The notes: generated by a model from the letters alone, not told the origin. Shown: positions 11,534-24,000, numbered from the stretch's first letter. The stretch: DNA of 64,000 nt from Pestalotiopsis fici W106-1 (GCF_000516985.1 NW_006917101.1:1418834-1482833), one strand, 5' to 3'. Made by a program: numbers and translations.

Positions 11534-13466
11534 CTATTTGTTACCAAGCTCGCTCAAGATGATGTCCGCTGCCTTTTCTCCAATCGCGCAAGCAGTATTC
11601 ATTGGGTTACCAGACACACTACCAGGGACGATGCTCAGATCAACGACCTTGAGTCTGTCAACACCATATACGCTGAGGCTCGCATCCACAGCGCCCTCTT
11701 TCTCACGTGGCGCCATTTTGCAAGTACCAAGCGGATGCCAGCTAAGACCGACCATTTCTTTCAGCCACGCTTCAAGCACAGCATCATCCTCGGCCGAATA
11801 CTCAATGTCGGTAATGTCGGCAGGCAGAGGCCCTTCGAGTCCTTCAGGCTTATCGATGCCAAAAAGCGCTGCCTTGGATCCAGGGGAGAAAGGCGGATGG
11901 CCTGCGGGTAGCTCACCCCGAAAGAGGGACATTCGACGCACGATCTCCCGATGCTTCTTGTATGTCCATTTCATCATTTCGAGATCTAAGTCCTCAGGGT
12001 CGGTGAAAATATTAGCCTTGAAATCTATCGCGTCGCCCGGCTTTGGTCCAGCAATGTGGATATGTCCTCGCGAGTAAGGGTGAAGGATGAAGGTCGATAT
12101 ACCAAGGTATTGTAGAGGAGCCAAGGTCGCAGGATCTCCCGGGAATCCACCAATCGTTGCCATAACGCTCACAGGCTTGCTTGGGACGTTCTTGAAGTCT
12201 CGGTCCCAGGCCTTCTGGAATGCCGGGCTAAGACTTGCAATATCTGCATCGCTGGGTCTAATCTTGCCATGAATGTCTTGAGCATTCCATCCCATAACCT
12301 TGTCCTTGGTTTCAAGGAGGTGCTCGAGGGTGACTCGTCCTGCCTGTACACTGTCGACAGTCTCTTCGGGGGTCAAGCTTGACTTGTATGGGTACAAGAT
12401 CATGTTGTGGTCATTGAAGTTCTCGCCCACACCGACATTTTCAGCGACGATGTTGTCAATACCAGCATTGCGCAAAATTTCAGCGCGACCGACTCCAGAT
12501 CTTTCCAGAACTTGTGGAGTTCCAAAGACACCACATGACACAATCACCTGTTTCTTGGCTTTGACAGTGCGCACAGGTCCATCGGATCCTCGGGCCTGAT
12601 ACTCCACACCGATCGCCCTTTTGTTGTCATTAAATATAACGCGCACAACCTCAGACTCCACAACTACATGTAGGTTGTCATGTTTTCCATCTTGTAGTAG
12701 AGGATGGATGTATCGATGAGCCGTGTCTTGACGCTTGCCATCTGGACCGATGAAGCGCATTGCTCGTTGCACACCATTTGTAACGTCAAGGTCGTACAGA
12801 GTCTGGAGCTCACTGTACCCAACTTTTTGGGCAGCAGAAATGAAGTCATCTTCGCATCTTGGGACATTGAACGGCCCCGAAGTCACCTGCATGGGGCCAT
12901 CATGACCGTGTTTGGCTTTGTCGCCCGGGCCGAAGTAGGACTCCAGCTATTGAGTTCTCATTAGCGATTGCAGCAACGAGGGTTAATAGTCGATGATTTT
13001 CTCCTTACCTTATTCAAGTATGGCAGCATTTCCTCGGCTGACCATCCAGGCATGTTCCACTCGTCATAGTCGGACCTTTGAGCGCGGCTGTAGACCATCA
13101 TGTTGATAGATGAGCCGCCGCCCAAAACACTACCGACAGGTTCGAAGAGTTGACGGTTGCCCAGTTGCTCTTCCTTTTCACCAAGGTAGAACTTGGTCAT
13201 TTTGTTCTTGGGAAGATAGTGGGTAATGAACATGAGCGGATGAATGATGCTCGGGTCATTGTAGTTGTTGGGGCCGCCCTCAATCACCAACACTGATACG
13301 CCAGCTTGGGCAAGTCGTCCGGCGACGACACATCCAGCCGTACCACCTAAAAGCACATTAGCAGTACGTTTGTAGAAATGCGTAAATAGGAGAATTCATT
13401 ATTACCCCCTGCGATGATAACATCCACCTCGTTAACATTATCGGGCAGCTTGGAGTAGAGACCCAT
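11534..13466 (-). CDS. GMC-family FAD oxidoreductase (choline dehydrogenase-like), 603 aa
   Basis: Exons 13466-13406, 13346-13009 and 12946-11534 sum to 1812 nt. Splicing of the first two exons rebuilds the FAD-binding motif VIIAGGGTAGC, followed by the acidic end of the Rossmann fold (VIEGG). The GMC signature GSVLGGGSSIN lies in exon 2 and the second signature in SCGVFGTPQVLERSGVG. The catalytic pair is visible as WHPLGTCKM and SGNPMNTACAIGEKAA. No signal peptide is seen, so it is probably intracellular. GMC enzymes oxidise alcohols or sugars with FAD and often tailor polyketides. Its position in the oxidase row near the PKS makes a tailoring role possible but unproved. Confidence 0.92.
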
Positions 13467-14709
13467 GATGTGACTAGACTGATTGGACGCACAAAAGGAC
13501 TTGTGTTATCGAAAAATTTAGGATTTTATTATCTTTCTGATATCTTGAGAGCGACATGAGTTTTGAGAGATAAATAGTCGCTCAGTAATCAGTCGGAGCG
13601 TCTAATTTAGGCTGGAGCCCTCTTTGTTACAGAGCCGCACGTTTCCGATACGTAGCACTTGGAGGTTGGCTGCTTTGTTCTGTGCCAATTACAGTTGAAT
13701 ATGCGACTGTATCGTTGGACCGGCTCGGCACCAATGAGACCTACTTGGGATATGTAGATCAGTTAAGGTGGGGGTCTGGGGGCGGTTTTCAACCCGCAAA
13801 TGACACGCAGGGCTGAGCCAGTGAAGCTATCTCGGGTGACGACACTGAATGCGCATGTTTTGTTGGTGTGACAGTGTGAGACAGAACCAAAGGTCTCTGC
13901 AGAACACTAGGACCGTCTGCAGGTTGGACGCAACTCTTCAATATTTGTTGCCGCATTTTAGAGTTATATGTGACTTTCAGTCGTCTTCCGAGCGTATCGT
14001 CGCCATACAGCCCCCATTTCCGCGCCGATGCGACCACCCCTCCCTCTGTGACGCCACCTCTTGCTCTTTCCCATTTGTCCGTTGCTGTTGTTACCATCAC
14101 TGGAATCATGCAGAATCACTCCGTCCACGGCCCAATTCCCGCTCACCGGGTCGGACCGCGTAGCATCAATACCCCGTTGACGTTCTAATGTCAGCCCACA
14201 AGTTGCAGCCTTGTAGAAACCCCTGCCCTGCCTTGCCTGAAATGCCTTCAATTGGCCGCATGGTGCCCCAACTTTAGACAAATCATAAGGATCGCCGACA
14301 AAACACCGTGATTAGAACATGCAACCCCTGACTTCGTGGCAACAAGCAAGTTGCATATGGACCTCTGAGGAGGCGAATGTAATGCCGAATGGGATGAAAA
14401 TATATCCAAAAAGTGAACCCCGGGCAAGGTGGAAGCCTCATTTTGATAGAAGCGTTGCATGAAGTAAGTAGTAATCAATACATATATGTATGTACATTAT
14501 GGGGCGGTCTCGTTGGTGCAGCCTTACTGCGTACCGAGAGAGGGGATCGATGATGCGCCCTGGACACAACGGATGGTCGCAAAGAAAGATGTGTTCGATT
14601 AAGGTAAGCGCTCTCATGGGGGCTAGCCCCCCAGGAATTCCTGTTGTAGCAACCCCGCCCACTACCCTACACGACAGACGAGCAGCAACAGCCCCAGCAG
14701 TTATCAGTG
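13467..14709. other. Intergenic region; part is duplicated near 30.2 kb
   Basis: About 1.2 kb without a gene. The segment around 13970-14090 aligns with 30150-30245, so the 3' flank of the FAD monooxygenase was duplicated together with its tail. No other structure was seen. Confidence 0.55.
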
Positions 14710-16062
14710 TTAGTGTCCTTCCCACCATGACCTCAGCCTCTCAATACCGTAGCAAGCCCAGTAGTACAGGCCGTATGGCATTGCCCTGGTCCAGTGTTGT
14801 TGGTACCACTTTCCCCACCAGGTAGCCTGGGTGGAATGCAGGTGCGCGTATCGCACTACTCTAGTCTCCCACTGCTGCAAGGAGATCCTTCCCGCGGCCA
14901 AATCCTCCAAGCTCAATGCGTCGAAAGCGGCCTGGCTCACGCCCGATCCAACGTGGGGGCGAGAGAGGCACAGCGCATCGCCAACAAGCAGAACCTTGCC
15001 GTCCTCAAATGCCGCTTGAGATGAAAACATCTCTGTGACAGCTTGGAGGAAAGGCTGTCGTATCTTGAAGATTACATCAAGACATGGGGAGGGGAATCCA
15101 GCCGCCCGAGCCTGCTTTTTCTGTGCAACCCATACCTCCTCTTGAACATGTCCCGAGGGTACCGTCGTTGCGTGCTTGTGTCCATCAAGTCTGTCTAACA
15201 TGATGCGATTCAAATCTTCGACTGACTGGTTCGTGTACCAGGCAAGGTTGAGTAGCCGCTGACCAGGCTCGAGCGAGCCGTCCTTTCCCGGGATAATGTA
15301 TGCCATGCAGTATTGTCGCTGTGAGGCACAGATCGTCAGGCTGTCCTTGAAAGACTCCAACAGAGCAGGCGAAACCTCGCCCTCGGGCACAGTGCCCCGC
15401 CAGATCACATAGCCCACATATTGACGCTGGACTTTGGGCAAATACCGTCGCCTGATGAAAGAGTTTGGGCCATCTGCACCAATGACCATGTCTGCTTCGA
15501 TCTCGAATGTTTTGTGTCCATCGAGATCCCTTACTTCCAAGATCATTTGCTGACCAGATGTACTTCGGGAAAAATCAAATACTTCATGACGTGAAAGAAG
15601 CTTTGCAGAACCATCTGTAGTTAATGGAGTGGGATGTGATGGATAGTATGAGCTTATGTAGCCATCGAAGCAGGACCGCAAGCGATAGTATAGAGCATCC
15701 CACGCCGTAACCTCACGGGTCACCGTTGCAAGTGACTTTGTAGACCCGTCTTCTGTTAAGAGGGACTGGATTTTGTAACTGGGAGAACAAAATGGACTAT
15801 TCTGGCGATCATGGCGTGCCAAATATTCAACCGTGTCAGGACCAAGGACTACACCGGCCATATGGCTCTGACGTTGGTCATTGTCCTGTTCGATTATGGT
15901 CACGTCATGGCCGCCATGCTTGAGTGCAATCCCAGACATAAGGCCAGAGATTGATCCTCCAACCTACTCCTGTTAGATAAACTCAGCAGCATTCGGCATA
16001 TAACTCACAATAACGACCTTCATGGCCGACTTTTCAAAGATATTATCCGGTTTGCAAGCCAT
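14710..16062 (-). CDS. FAD-dependent monooxygenase (aromatic hydroxylase-like), 435 aa
   Basis: Exons 16062-16009 and 15963-14710 sum to 1308 nt; the intron is only 45 nt. The dinucleotide fold reads KVVIVGGSISGL, a known GxSxxG variant in this class, and ends in the acidic TIIEQ. The DG motif is VIGADGPNSFIRRRY. The GD motif is VLLVGDALCLSRPHVGSG. The C-terminal half matches enzymes similar to 2,6-dihydroxypyridine hydroxylase and other flavoprotein hydroxylases acting on aromatic or enolic substrates with NAD(P)H and O2. The gene is divergent from a CMD-like gene across about 300 bases. A decayed copy of its C-terminal region lies at about 30.3-30.6 kb. It is a likely tailoring enzyme; the substrate is unknown. 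Confidence 0.9.
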
Positions 16063-16364
16063 TGTTGTTCGATGAGAATTCCAAGAATTCGGATTGTGGA
16101 TGGGCTCCAAAATGAGTAGGCTTAGTGATCCCTACCGAGATCATGGAAAGCTGTATGATTGATGTAAAGCAGCTGAGCATGTACATATATGCCAGTCTGT
16201 CCGCGTGGGGTACGGCGGGGTCTGTTTCTCCCAAATCTACGCCCCAAGCACCTGATTAGCCTTGGATACTTATCCACGTCTATAAGTTTTCCAACAAGTA
16301 GCCGAGTACAGTCTTGAGTTTGTTCTATCATCTTTCCAACATCTTTGTATGCATATCACAACCA
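16063..16364. promoter_or_regulatory. Shared divergent promoter, FAD monooxygenase / CMD-like gene
   Basis: Only 302 bases separate the two start codons. A TATAAG element at 16281-16286 lies about 80 bases before the right-hand ATG. An ATATATGT run near 16185 lies on the side of the left-hand gene. Such a short shared promoter suggests co-expression. Confidence 0.55.
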
Positions 16365-16993
16365 ATGGAGTGTCGCTTCCCCTTAGAGAATGCCCCGGAT
16401 GCTACAGTGCGGCAGTCGATTGATGCTGCACTGGCTAGCATGAACCTCGACCATTCAAACACATCATTCCTAGACGACAATGAGCGCTCTTTTGTAGGCC
16501 CATATGGAACTCTGAGGTATAAGCACATCACTTGCCCAGAATTTCTTTGTATCATTTTGTGTTTAGATTTAACTGACGTGGTCGCCGAAATAGTTACTCA
16601 CCCGAAATGGTTGAGCCACTATTTCAAGCTGGAAGAGCCTTGTTCAACCCCCGAATCTGCAAACCACGTAATCGAGAACTAGCATTGTTGGGACTCACTT
16701 CTATTCGAAAGGTCCCGCTTATTGTTCATTGTCATCGTTCTGTTTGTCAGAGCATTGGCATCACCACTGAACAGTATGAGGACGGTCTGGCTGGCAGGTT
16801 TCCGCAAGGGCTAAGCGAGGAGGAGATCATGGCCTACAAACTAGGACGGGTCTTCACCAAGATCGAGTCACGATTAGATGATGCGATCTGGAAAGAGGCA
16901 ACAGAGAAGATGACAAAGTCCGAGGCGGCGGGAATTGCTCACGTGGTTGGAGGATACCTCTGGATGACGTTGTTGGCGAACATCAATGGATAG
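16365..16993 (+). CDS. Carboxymuconolactone decarboxylase-like (AhpD superfamily) protein, 183 aa
   Basis: Exons 16365-16516 and 16594-16993 sum to 552 nt. Family features are the GPYGTL...SPEM(V/L) segment across the splice, the NRELALLGLTSIRKVP helix, a VHCHRSVCQSIGIT segment where CMD proteins carry their WxxH motif, and a C-terminal helix pair. Cysteines fall near the active-site helix, but the CxxC of peroxidase-active AhpD is not present. CMD-like proteins decarboxylate or isomerise lactones, and some act in fungal aromatic metabolism. Sharing a promoter with the FAD monooxygenase suggests they act on one pathway. Confidence 0.8.
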
Positions 16994-17155
16994 AATGTTG
17001 ATCTAATCTCTAGTACCATTTTGCGACTGTAGGAAACAACCGCCTTTTTGAGCTTTGGAGATGTGATGTCTTATAATAAACCACTTATATGAAGTCCAAC
17101 AATAAAAGTTCATGTACCTAAACGACCATCAAGACCTCTTTAAACATTGAGTAGC

Positions 17156-18574
17156 CTAATAATTAACATCAACCGTTCTGTCAACCTGAATACCTGCTTG
17201 AACATGATTCTGGCTTTCCAACTCGATCGCATCATCTCCGGTGGCACTATGTATGTGATGGAGACGTTGAGTGGACAAGTTCATATCCTCGTCATGGCGT
17301 GATGGTACGGTCTGTGTGCCAACAACAGTTTGATTCGTGTAGGGAAAGGGTTCATGAAAGCCATCGGCACGCAAGCTTCCCGAATCTGCTGCTGCCCCTC
17401 GGTAGAGCTTTTTGTTGCCCGTCCTGGAAGATGAATAGGACTGACTCCCACGAGATGCCCACACGGAAGACAGCTTAATCCACAGAGGCGAGAAGTACGA
17501 ACCAGCCAGTTTCCGTCCAAGCGGCAACATGGCAGGGAGACAGACACAAAGGATGCAAATTGCTGGCTCGGTTTCAAACCAGTAGAATAATGACACTGCC
17601 TCATCTGCAATGGCGTTAGTCTCTTGACATACACACCACCATAGGCCAAAAATCTCAGAGATCATCACTTACAAGTAATATCCGTGTTGAGTGCCTCTGT
17701 GGACTTGAGGAGAGTGACTGTGCGACCAATAGATACAACAATGACACTTGGCTTTTAGTCAGTAAAAAATAATTATCTTCAATGTGGCCTTGATGCATTA
17801 CCTATATCCCAAGAAGAATATTACCATGAGTCCACCTTTCCGTGCGAGGCCGAGTTTGATGTTCCAAATTTTTGGCAATGGCAGAAGCAAGATGATGAGA
17901 TCCATGACAACGCTTGCAACAGCGCTACCAATGTAAACTCGGTTTGAATTGACACAGTCTCCATCGATTGTCGGGTACCAGTTCTTTTCCATAGGGATGC
18001 AATCAAAGAATGTCGCAACAACAATTCCTACCCACCAAGCAACGTTGAGTGCTTGTGCAGTGTACAAAGATATGTTATACCACTTAGCGTTAACACCCTT
18101 TGGGAATAAGCGAACTAGGAAAAGTAGAGCAGATGCCCTAGATAGGAAGATCGCGGTATCGAAACAATAGTTTCCTGTGAAGAAGAGTTTGAGAATAAGG
18201 GTGATATCGTTAAGTTGTAAAGTTTCGAGATGACGGCCGAATCCATTATTGATCATGACGAATGTTAGAGCGAATTGAAGAAGGAGGAAGGGCTGCCGAA
18301 TTCATCAGACATGCAAAGAATTGACAAAATCACTGCCCCGGGGGGGGGGGGGGGGGGGGCATACCAGAGCGCACAGAACCAGCCAGTCATCCCACCAAAA
18401 GCTTGCAGTGCGATCCCACGCCGTCGCATTTGATCGAAGGCCTCGAGAAACAAAGCGTAAACCAACAGCGATTGTTGTCGCAATGGATAGGAATATGAGA
18501 TATCCTTGCAGTGAGCCTCCACGGTCGTCCTCGCTGCTTACTCTTTGAAGTAGTCGAAGGGTGCTTGGCGACAT
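17156..18574 (-). CDS. Fungal rhodopsin-like 7-TM membrane protein, 407 aa
   Basis: Exons 18574-18365, 18292-17802, 17746-17673 and 17604-17156 sum to 1224 nt. The protein has the hallmarks of the PTH11-like/fungal rhodopsin-domain family: an early WWDDW block, TM segments with LVLCAL and LQFALTFV, YNISLYTAQALNV, an extracellular DCIP...DGDCVN loop, and MDLIILLLPLP followed by the basic KIWNIKLGLARKGG loop. The last TM is LFYWFETEPAICILCVCLPA, and a Ser/Thr-rich cytosolic tail of about 120 residues follows. No retinal-lysine inference is made. Such proteins are proposed surface sensors or occur in metabolite clusters. Intron 1 contains a run of 20 C immediately after its GTATG donor. Confidence 0.85.
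18340..18359. repeat. Homopolymer of 20 G (poly-C on the coding strand)
   Basis: An uninterrupted run of 20 identical bases inside intron 1 of the rhodopsin-like gene, five bases from the 5' splice site. Such a run is prone to length change and to sequencing error. Confidence 0.95.
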
Positions 18575-20502
18575 ACTGAGGGAGAAATGCCAGAAATGTC
18601 GGGTTAATCTGCTGACTGGTTTTTTCTTTTCTTTTCTTGAATTACGCAAGATGATGGCTGTCGAAATGAAAGGTTGATTCAACTTTTCTCCATAAACATA
18701 ACATGGTAACGGGCTTGCTCATAACTGACCGGCGTGCGTAGGTCCATGGACCCCATTCTGATCTCAGTTACACGATAAGGAATTACCACCAGAAGTGCTA
18801 TGCAGCCTTGCTGCTGCTGACAGCATGTTTCATGTGCATGACTGAACCAGTCACCACATCCCGTTGGTGATACTGGTTTTGGATGTTGCAGTGGTAGTGC
18901 ATATTTAGTGGAGAAAATTGGAATATAGGTAGCCAGGAAGCCAATGATTTTGATCGCTTGAGCATTGAAGGGTGGTTGGTCGTGTAAGTACTATGTACTT
19001 GCACAGTAGGTACATATGTACCTATGTTTGAATACAACGTTTAAAAGGCTGGCGACCATATGCGACTTGAGAGCGCAACGAGAGGTAACTATCGGTATGA
19101 AGTTCGTTGCACCAACCAATCGATGAGCCACAGCCGGAATGCGACGCTGCCATTATCACACACAGCCCGCGGTGAATACTACACTGTGCTAGCATGTACA
19201 TCTTTAAAATATACTAGGTACCGTACCTAGGTAACGACTTGATTCTGAGGATCAGCGGCCCCGGCATGGCCCTTATCACAGTAAGGTTGGTGATTTAGTT
19301 ACCTAGGTAGGTATGTACGTACCTATGCAGATGCGGGTCAAGCCCTACCGGAGCGGCCCGAGGCCCTGTGAGCCGCGAGTATCGCTTCCGTCTAGGGGCC
19401 TAGCGCTCAGAAGGAATTTGCGCGTAGGTTCCAGGTTGGTATAGCAGGAGACATGACATGGCATCCGGCAGGCTGAGCAGCTGCAGGACAGGCCGGTCAA
19501 AATAACCTGCAGTCTGCAGCCAATGCCTACTAGGCAATTGAGCGACCAACAACTTATGTGTATGTGGACAGTGATTGAGAATGCCCGAGGTATGACCGTC
19601 ACAATGCAATGCATTGCGAGACCACAAAAGTCAAGTTTTTGGAAGCAAAAGCCTCATTCACCAACAGTGTTCTTAGGTGTGAGCCTGGTAGACACCTCTT
19701 ATCACAACCAACAAATCGCAACGAAATATATGGCTCGACGAGTGGCATAGTTGGAGTAGACTTAGACAATAATGAAGCTATCTATATCTATACTTCCCAC
19801 CATATCAAAATCTCCTGTTCTTTAAGTGCCAACACATTGTACTATTTGAGCCATGGGATTATTGCTATTAGCAGGCGAGTCATTGCAGACGATTGAGCAT
19901 TTTCTGTGGCCATAAAGATTGAGGGAACGGCCAAGGAACTTCTGAATTTTTCCCAATAGTAGTTGATTCAGATATGAAGCCGGCAATCACATGTCAAAAA
20001 TATATAGGTACCTACCTAGTCTACAAACAAGTGGACAGCCTTACCCTCTACGGTATTACTTTTGCGAACCCATTTGAGCCCCCGAAGTCCATTGAGACAT
20101 GCACTCGAGGGCACCTATATTTTCAATCCATTTTAGGAATTATTCGACACACAGTTGCTTGAGGTAGGGACGAAAACAGGTTTATGAGTTACACAGCGAT
20201 GGACGCTCACTGCCAACAAAGCCTTTACTCTATGACTCAAATTGAAAATCATGTCTCCAACGAGAGCCCACCTGATGAGGTCACGAGCTCTTCGGTAGTT
20301 GCACTTTGAGTCGTCATTCGTCTGATGTGGTCGCAGCGACGTGCTGAGCCTTTGCCCTACAGCCAAGTAAGCATACTTCCACTACCTCCAGCCCATTTAA
20401 ATATTATTGCCGAGGTTGTTGTCAGTACAAAAGCCAGTGCGAACATCATCGAGAAACCCACAGTTAATATCTGGGGCCGGAACAAATCCACCGCATTATC
20501 AG
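18575..20502. other. Intergenic region with TAGGTA/TACCTA palindromic tracts
   Basis: About 2 kb with no supportable gene. Tracts built from TAGGTA and its complement recur at about 18998-19024, 19216-19232, 19299-19325 and 20005-20018. They form partly palindromic stretches such as ACCTAGGTAGGT. On the minus strand at 20340-20480 there is a hydrophobic translated stretch (a segment like SMMFALAFVL) that may be a relic of a membrane protein. It is too broken to name. Confidence 0.5.
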
Positions 20503-20791
20503 GTGTTGACGATCTGTGCCGCGTTTGTTGGTTAGAATTGAGCCTGGGCTAGTCGTTGGTGCGGATGGTCCAGTAGATTCGCAATAGACCATGGCGAATT
20601 CCATGTTCGCAATAGACCATGGCGAATTCCATGTCTGCAATGACCCCAGGGTGCGAATAACCTGAAATATCTACATTTTATGGACAAGTCATATGTACAA
20701 GTCATGTGTTCATGTCAACGTCCACAGGGTCATATTTGGTATACAGATGTACTCTTGACTCAATAATCTCGTTTTGAACTGGATTTGTAAA
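20503..20791 (+). repeat. Direct repeat C, copy 1 (upstream of the PKS)
   Basis: Aligns with 30525-30731 in the same orientation. Shared blocks include GACGATCTGTGCCGC, TTTGTTGGT, GGCGAAT, ACAAGTCAT/ATAAGTCAT, CATATTTGGTAT and ATAATCTCGTTTTGA, with transitions and small gaps between them. It ends about 240 bases before the PKS start codon, so it forms part of the PKS upstream region. Confidence 0.75.
20578..20633 (+). repeat. Perfect 28-bp tandem duplication
   Basis: Two identical head-to-tail copies, 20578-20605 and 20606-20633, each starting TTCGCAATAGACC and ending GAATTCCATG. It lies inside repeat C copy 1; copy 2 at 30.6 kb has a single, diverged version. Confidence 0.95.
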
Positions 20792-20922
20792 CGAAGCAAC
20801 AAAAAGCTCGCATTGTCACACTGCGTTTACACACCGAAAAGCCAATGATTGAATACCAAGCATTGTATTTCATTATGAACAAGATCAATTGCACACATCT
20901 CGAAACTTGAGTCAAAATTCAG

Positions 20923-20929
20923 TATAAAT
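20923..20929 (+). promoter_or_regulatory. TATA-like element of the PKS gene
   Basis: TATAAAT lies 105-111 bases upstream of the chosen PKS ATG. Confidence 0.45.
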
Positions 20930-21033
20930 GCCATTGCTGGTAGAGCCTAGAAGATCGGATCACAGCAGCCCCTTCAACGATAATCTTGCGCCCTGAAACC
21001 CATCCCAGCAGCACTTTTCAAGGCGACAGTGAC

Positions 21034-24000
21034 ATGGAGGTCCGAAACCCAGCTTTGGCTTCCGAGCTTATATCACTAAAAGCTCCAATACCGCAGTTGC
21101 GGGGCGAAATGCCAAATGAAGGCGAGTCTCAGTATGACTTTCCAAAATCAGATACCGGCTCTTTTGACTCAGAGCTCGATGGTATTGATGGGGAAGATCC
21201 TGTTGTTGTGTGCGGATTCTCTATCAAATTACCACAAGATGCAACCAATGCAGACAGCTTCTGGAAAGTCATGATGGACAGGCGCTGTGCGATGACAGAG
21301 TTTCCTCATGATCGAATGAATGTCAACGGCTTCTTCCAGCAAGAACCAGGCCAGAGTACGGTACGTCTGTTGAGGCTCCTGTCTTGCCACTAAAAGAGGA
21401 AGGGAATTTCGCTCTTGCCTATGGAGTCTGACTTGGATCAGATACCTGTTCGTGGGGGCCACTTCTTGAAAGAAGATGTTAAAGCATTCGACGCTGGCTT
21501 CTTTTCGATTTCTGCTGCGGAGGCTGCTTCAATGGATCCAATGCAGAGAATGCTGCTTGAAGTATCATATGCAGCACTTGAAAACGGTACGCAAAAATAA
21601 CCTCTACGGGTAAATCATCGCTTACATGATTGATAAAGCTGGTATTACAATGCATGACATATCCGGCTCGCGCACCGGTGTCTATACAGGCAGTTTTGGC
21701 ATCCAAGATCACACGCTGCAATTGGCTCGAGATCCGGAATGTTCTCCAATCCATGCAGCTGTCGGCTCTGGGTTGAGCATGCTGGCGAATCGCATCAGCT
21801 GGTTCTACAATCTACACGGTCCCAGCATTGGTGTTGATTCCGCGTGTTCTAGTGCGACAATGGCCATCGATATAGCATCCCAGGCACTAATCACTGGATC
21901 CTGCGACATGGTACGTCCCATCGCCTGGCCAAGCCACATGAGATGAATCCGTACTAACTCATCCCAAGGCCATGGTGACGGGCTGCAATATGGCCATGTC
22001 GCCTGAGTTCTACACTTGGCTAAGCAATATGGATTTTCTGTCGCCTGACGGTCGGTGTCATTCCTTCGATCACCGTGCGAATGGGTACGCCCGAGGTGAG
22101 GGAATAGGCGTGGTCATTCTAAGCAGGCTTTCACGTGCACTCGCAAATCAATACACAATCCGTGCCATCATCCGATCAACAGGGTCCAACGAGGACGGCC
22201 GAACCCCGAGCATTACGTACCCCAGTCGAACTGCCCAAGAACGTCTTATCACAGAGACCTACAGCAAAGCCAGACTTTCCATGAAATACACAAGATTTTT
22301 CGAGGCACATGGCACGGGTACTGCTGTTGGCGACCCTCTTGAAGCAGAGGCTATTGGCTCTGTGTTTCGAAAATATCGCAGCGTTGAAGAACCACTCTAC
22401 GTGTAGGTCAATGATCAAAGACCAGCTGCTCTGCTTCTTTGAAAAATGACACTGGGCTAACTTTAATATCAGCGGTGCCGTCAAGTCAAACATCGGTCAT
22501 CTTGAAGGTGCGGCTGGTCTGGCTGCCCTTGTGAAAACGATTATGGTCCTTGAAAGAGGCATCATACCACCCAACACCAACTTCGAAAAGCTCAATCCAA
22601 AAATTGACGCGGATTTCCTCAGACTCAAGGTAAAGAATCACCCAGATGCAACTTTTAAGATTTTTTGGTATCTTTCAATTGGATGTACTGACAAATTGCT
22701 TCGTACTAGTTCCCATTGGAGTGTCACAGTTGGCCTTCCACAGGCGTAAGGAGAGCTTCGATTAACTCGTTCGGTTACGGAGGCGCCAACTCACACATTG
22801 TCGTTGACGATGCTGGTAGCTACCTTCGACTCCGAGGACTTGAAGGAAGACACTGCACGCATTTGTGCCCGGATCAAACAAGTAGCCCGATGTCCCAAAA
22901 GACTCACAATTCGGTCGTGGTAGATAAACACTCAACAAAACTTGTTGTGCTTTCTGCAAGCGACGAGAATGGCATCGCAAGAATCAGTCAAGGGTATCAG
23001 GAATGGAGATCCTCAAGTCAGAAAGACCCTCAATTTCTTGATAATCTAGTATTTACACTTGATAGTCATCGCACTCACTTACAGTGGAGATCATTTGCTC
23101 TACTTCGATCGTCGTCGGAGTTACAAGAGCTTTCTACACACTTGTCAGAACCGAACCGAGTTCGGACATCACCCCCGCGACTTGGATTCATTTTCAGTGG
23201 ACAGGGCGCTCAGTGGGCTACCATGGGGAAAGACCTGATGAATTATCCCTCTTTCTTGGCAGATCTTGAGCAGGCAAGCAGCTTTCTGAAAAGCGTAGGA
23301 TGTCATTGGGAAGTTGTCGGTAAGCATATTTTAACCCAGACCCTTGATGAAATCCACTTGAAGCACTTGACTGACTTTCTTGATCCTACAAGAGGAGCTT
23401 CTCAAACCTGCGACTGCATCAAATATTGATAATGTAGAATTCAGTCAGACGCTCTGCACAGTTCTGCAAATTGCTCTTGTGAATCTACTACGAAAGTTCC
23501 ATGTTCTACCTTCAGCATCAGTGGGGCATTCTTCTGGAGAAATAGCAGCCGCGTACGTTGGTTCTCATACCCTCAAAGCCTATCTTGTATTTCAGTGCTG
23601 ATGAAAGTAGGTATTGCGCTGGGTATATAACCCAGGAATCGGCGTGGAAACTGGCCTATTTCAGAGGGCTTTGCTCTGCCAAGATGCAAAGCCAGTCTGT
23701 AACAAAAGGCGCCATGATGGCAGTCGCATTACCAGAGCAAGAAGCTGGCGATTTGATCAGCTTGTTCAACGAGAGAAGCCACTCATTTGGTTTATCAATC
23801 GCCTGTATCAACAGCCCACACAATGTCACAATATCGGGTGAAGAAGTGCTGATTGATGAGCTTAAAGCTCTTATGGACGAGCGTCAAGTATTTTCGCGCA
23901 AGCTTCGAGTGTCGGTTGCATACCATTCGCCTCAAGTCAACATTGTCGCAGCTGAGTACGAGTCTATGATTGGATCAATACAAGAAGGGGCAAGATCTGA

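Noticed and set aside
13849..14281. Overlapping frames of about 105 codons on both strands
   Set aside because: Content is low-complexity and unrecognised, and part of the stretch is duplicated non-coding flank of the monooxygenase gene.
23553..23610. Use of the first AG after the PKS AT-domain intron donor (TTTCAG at 23595)
   Set aside because: It stays in frame but inserts ADESR into the conserved EIAAAY.AG motif; the later AG at 23610 restores EIAAAYCAGYI exactly.
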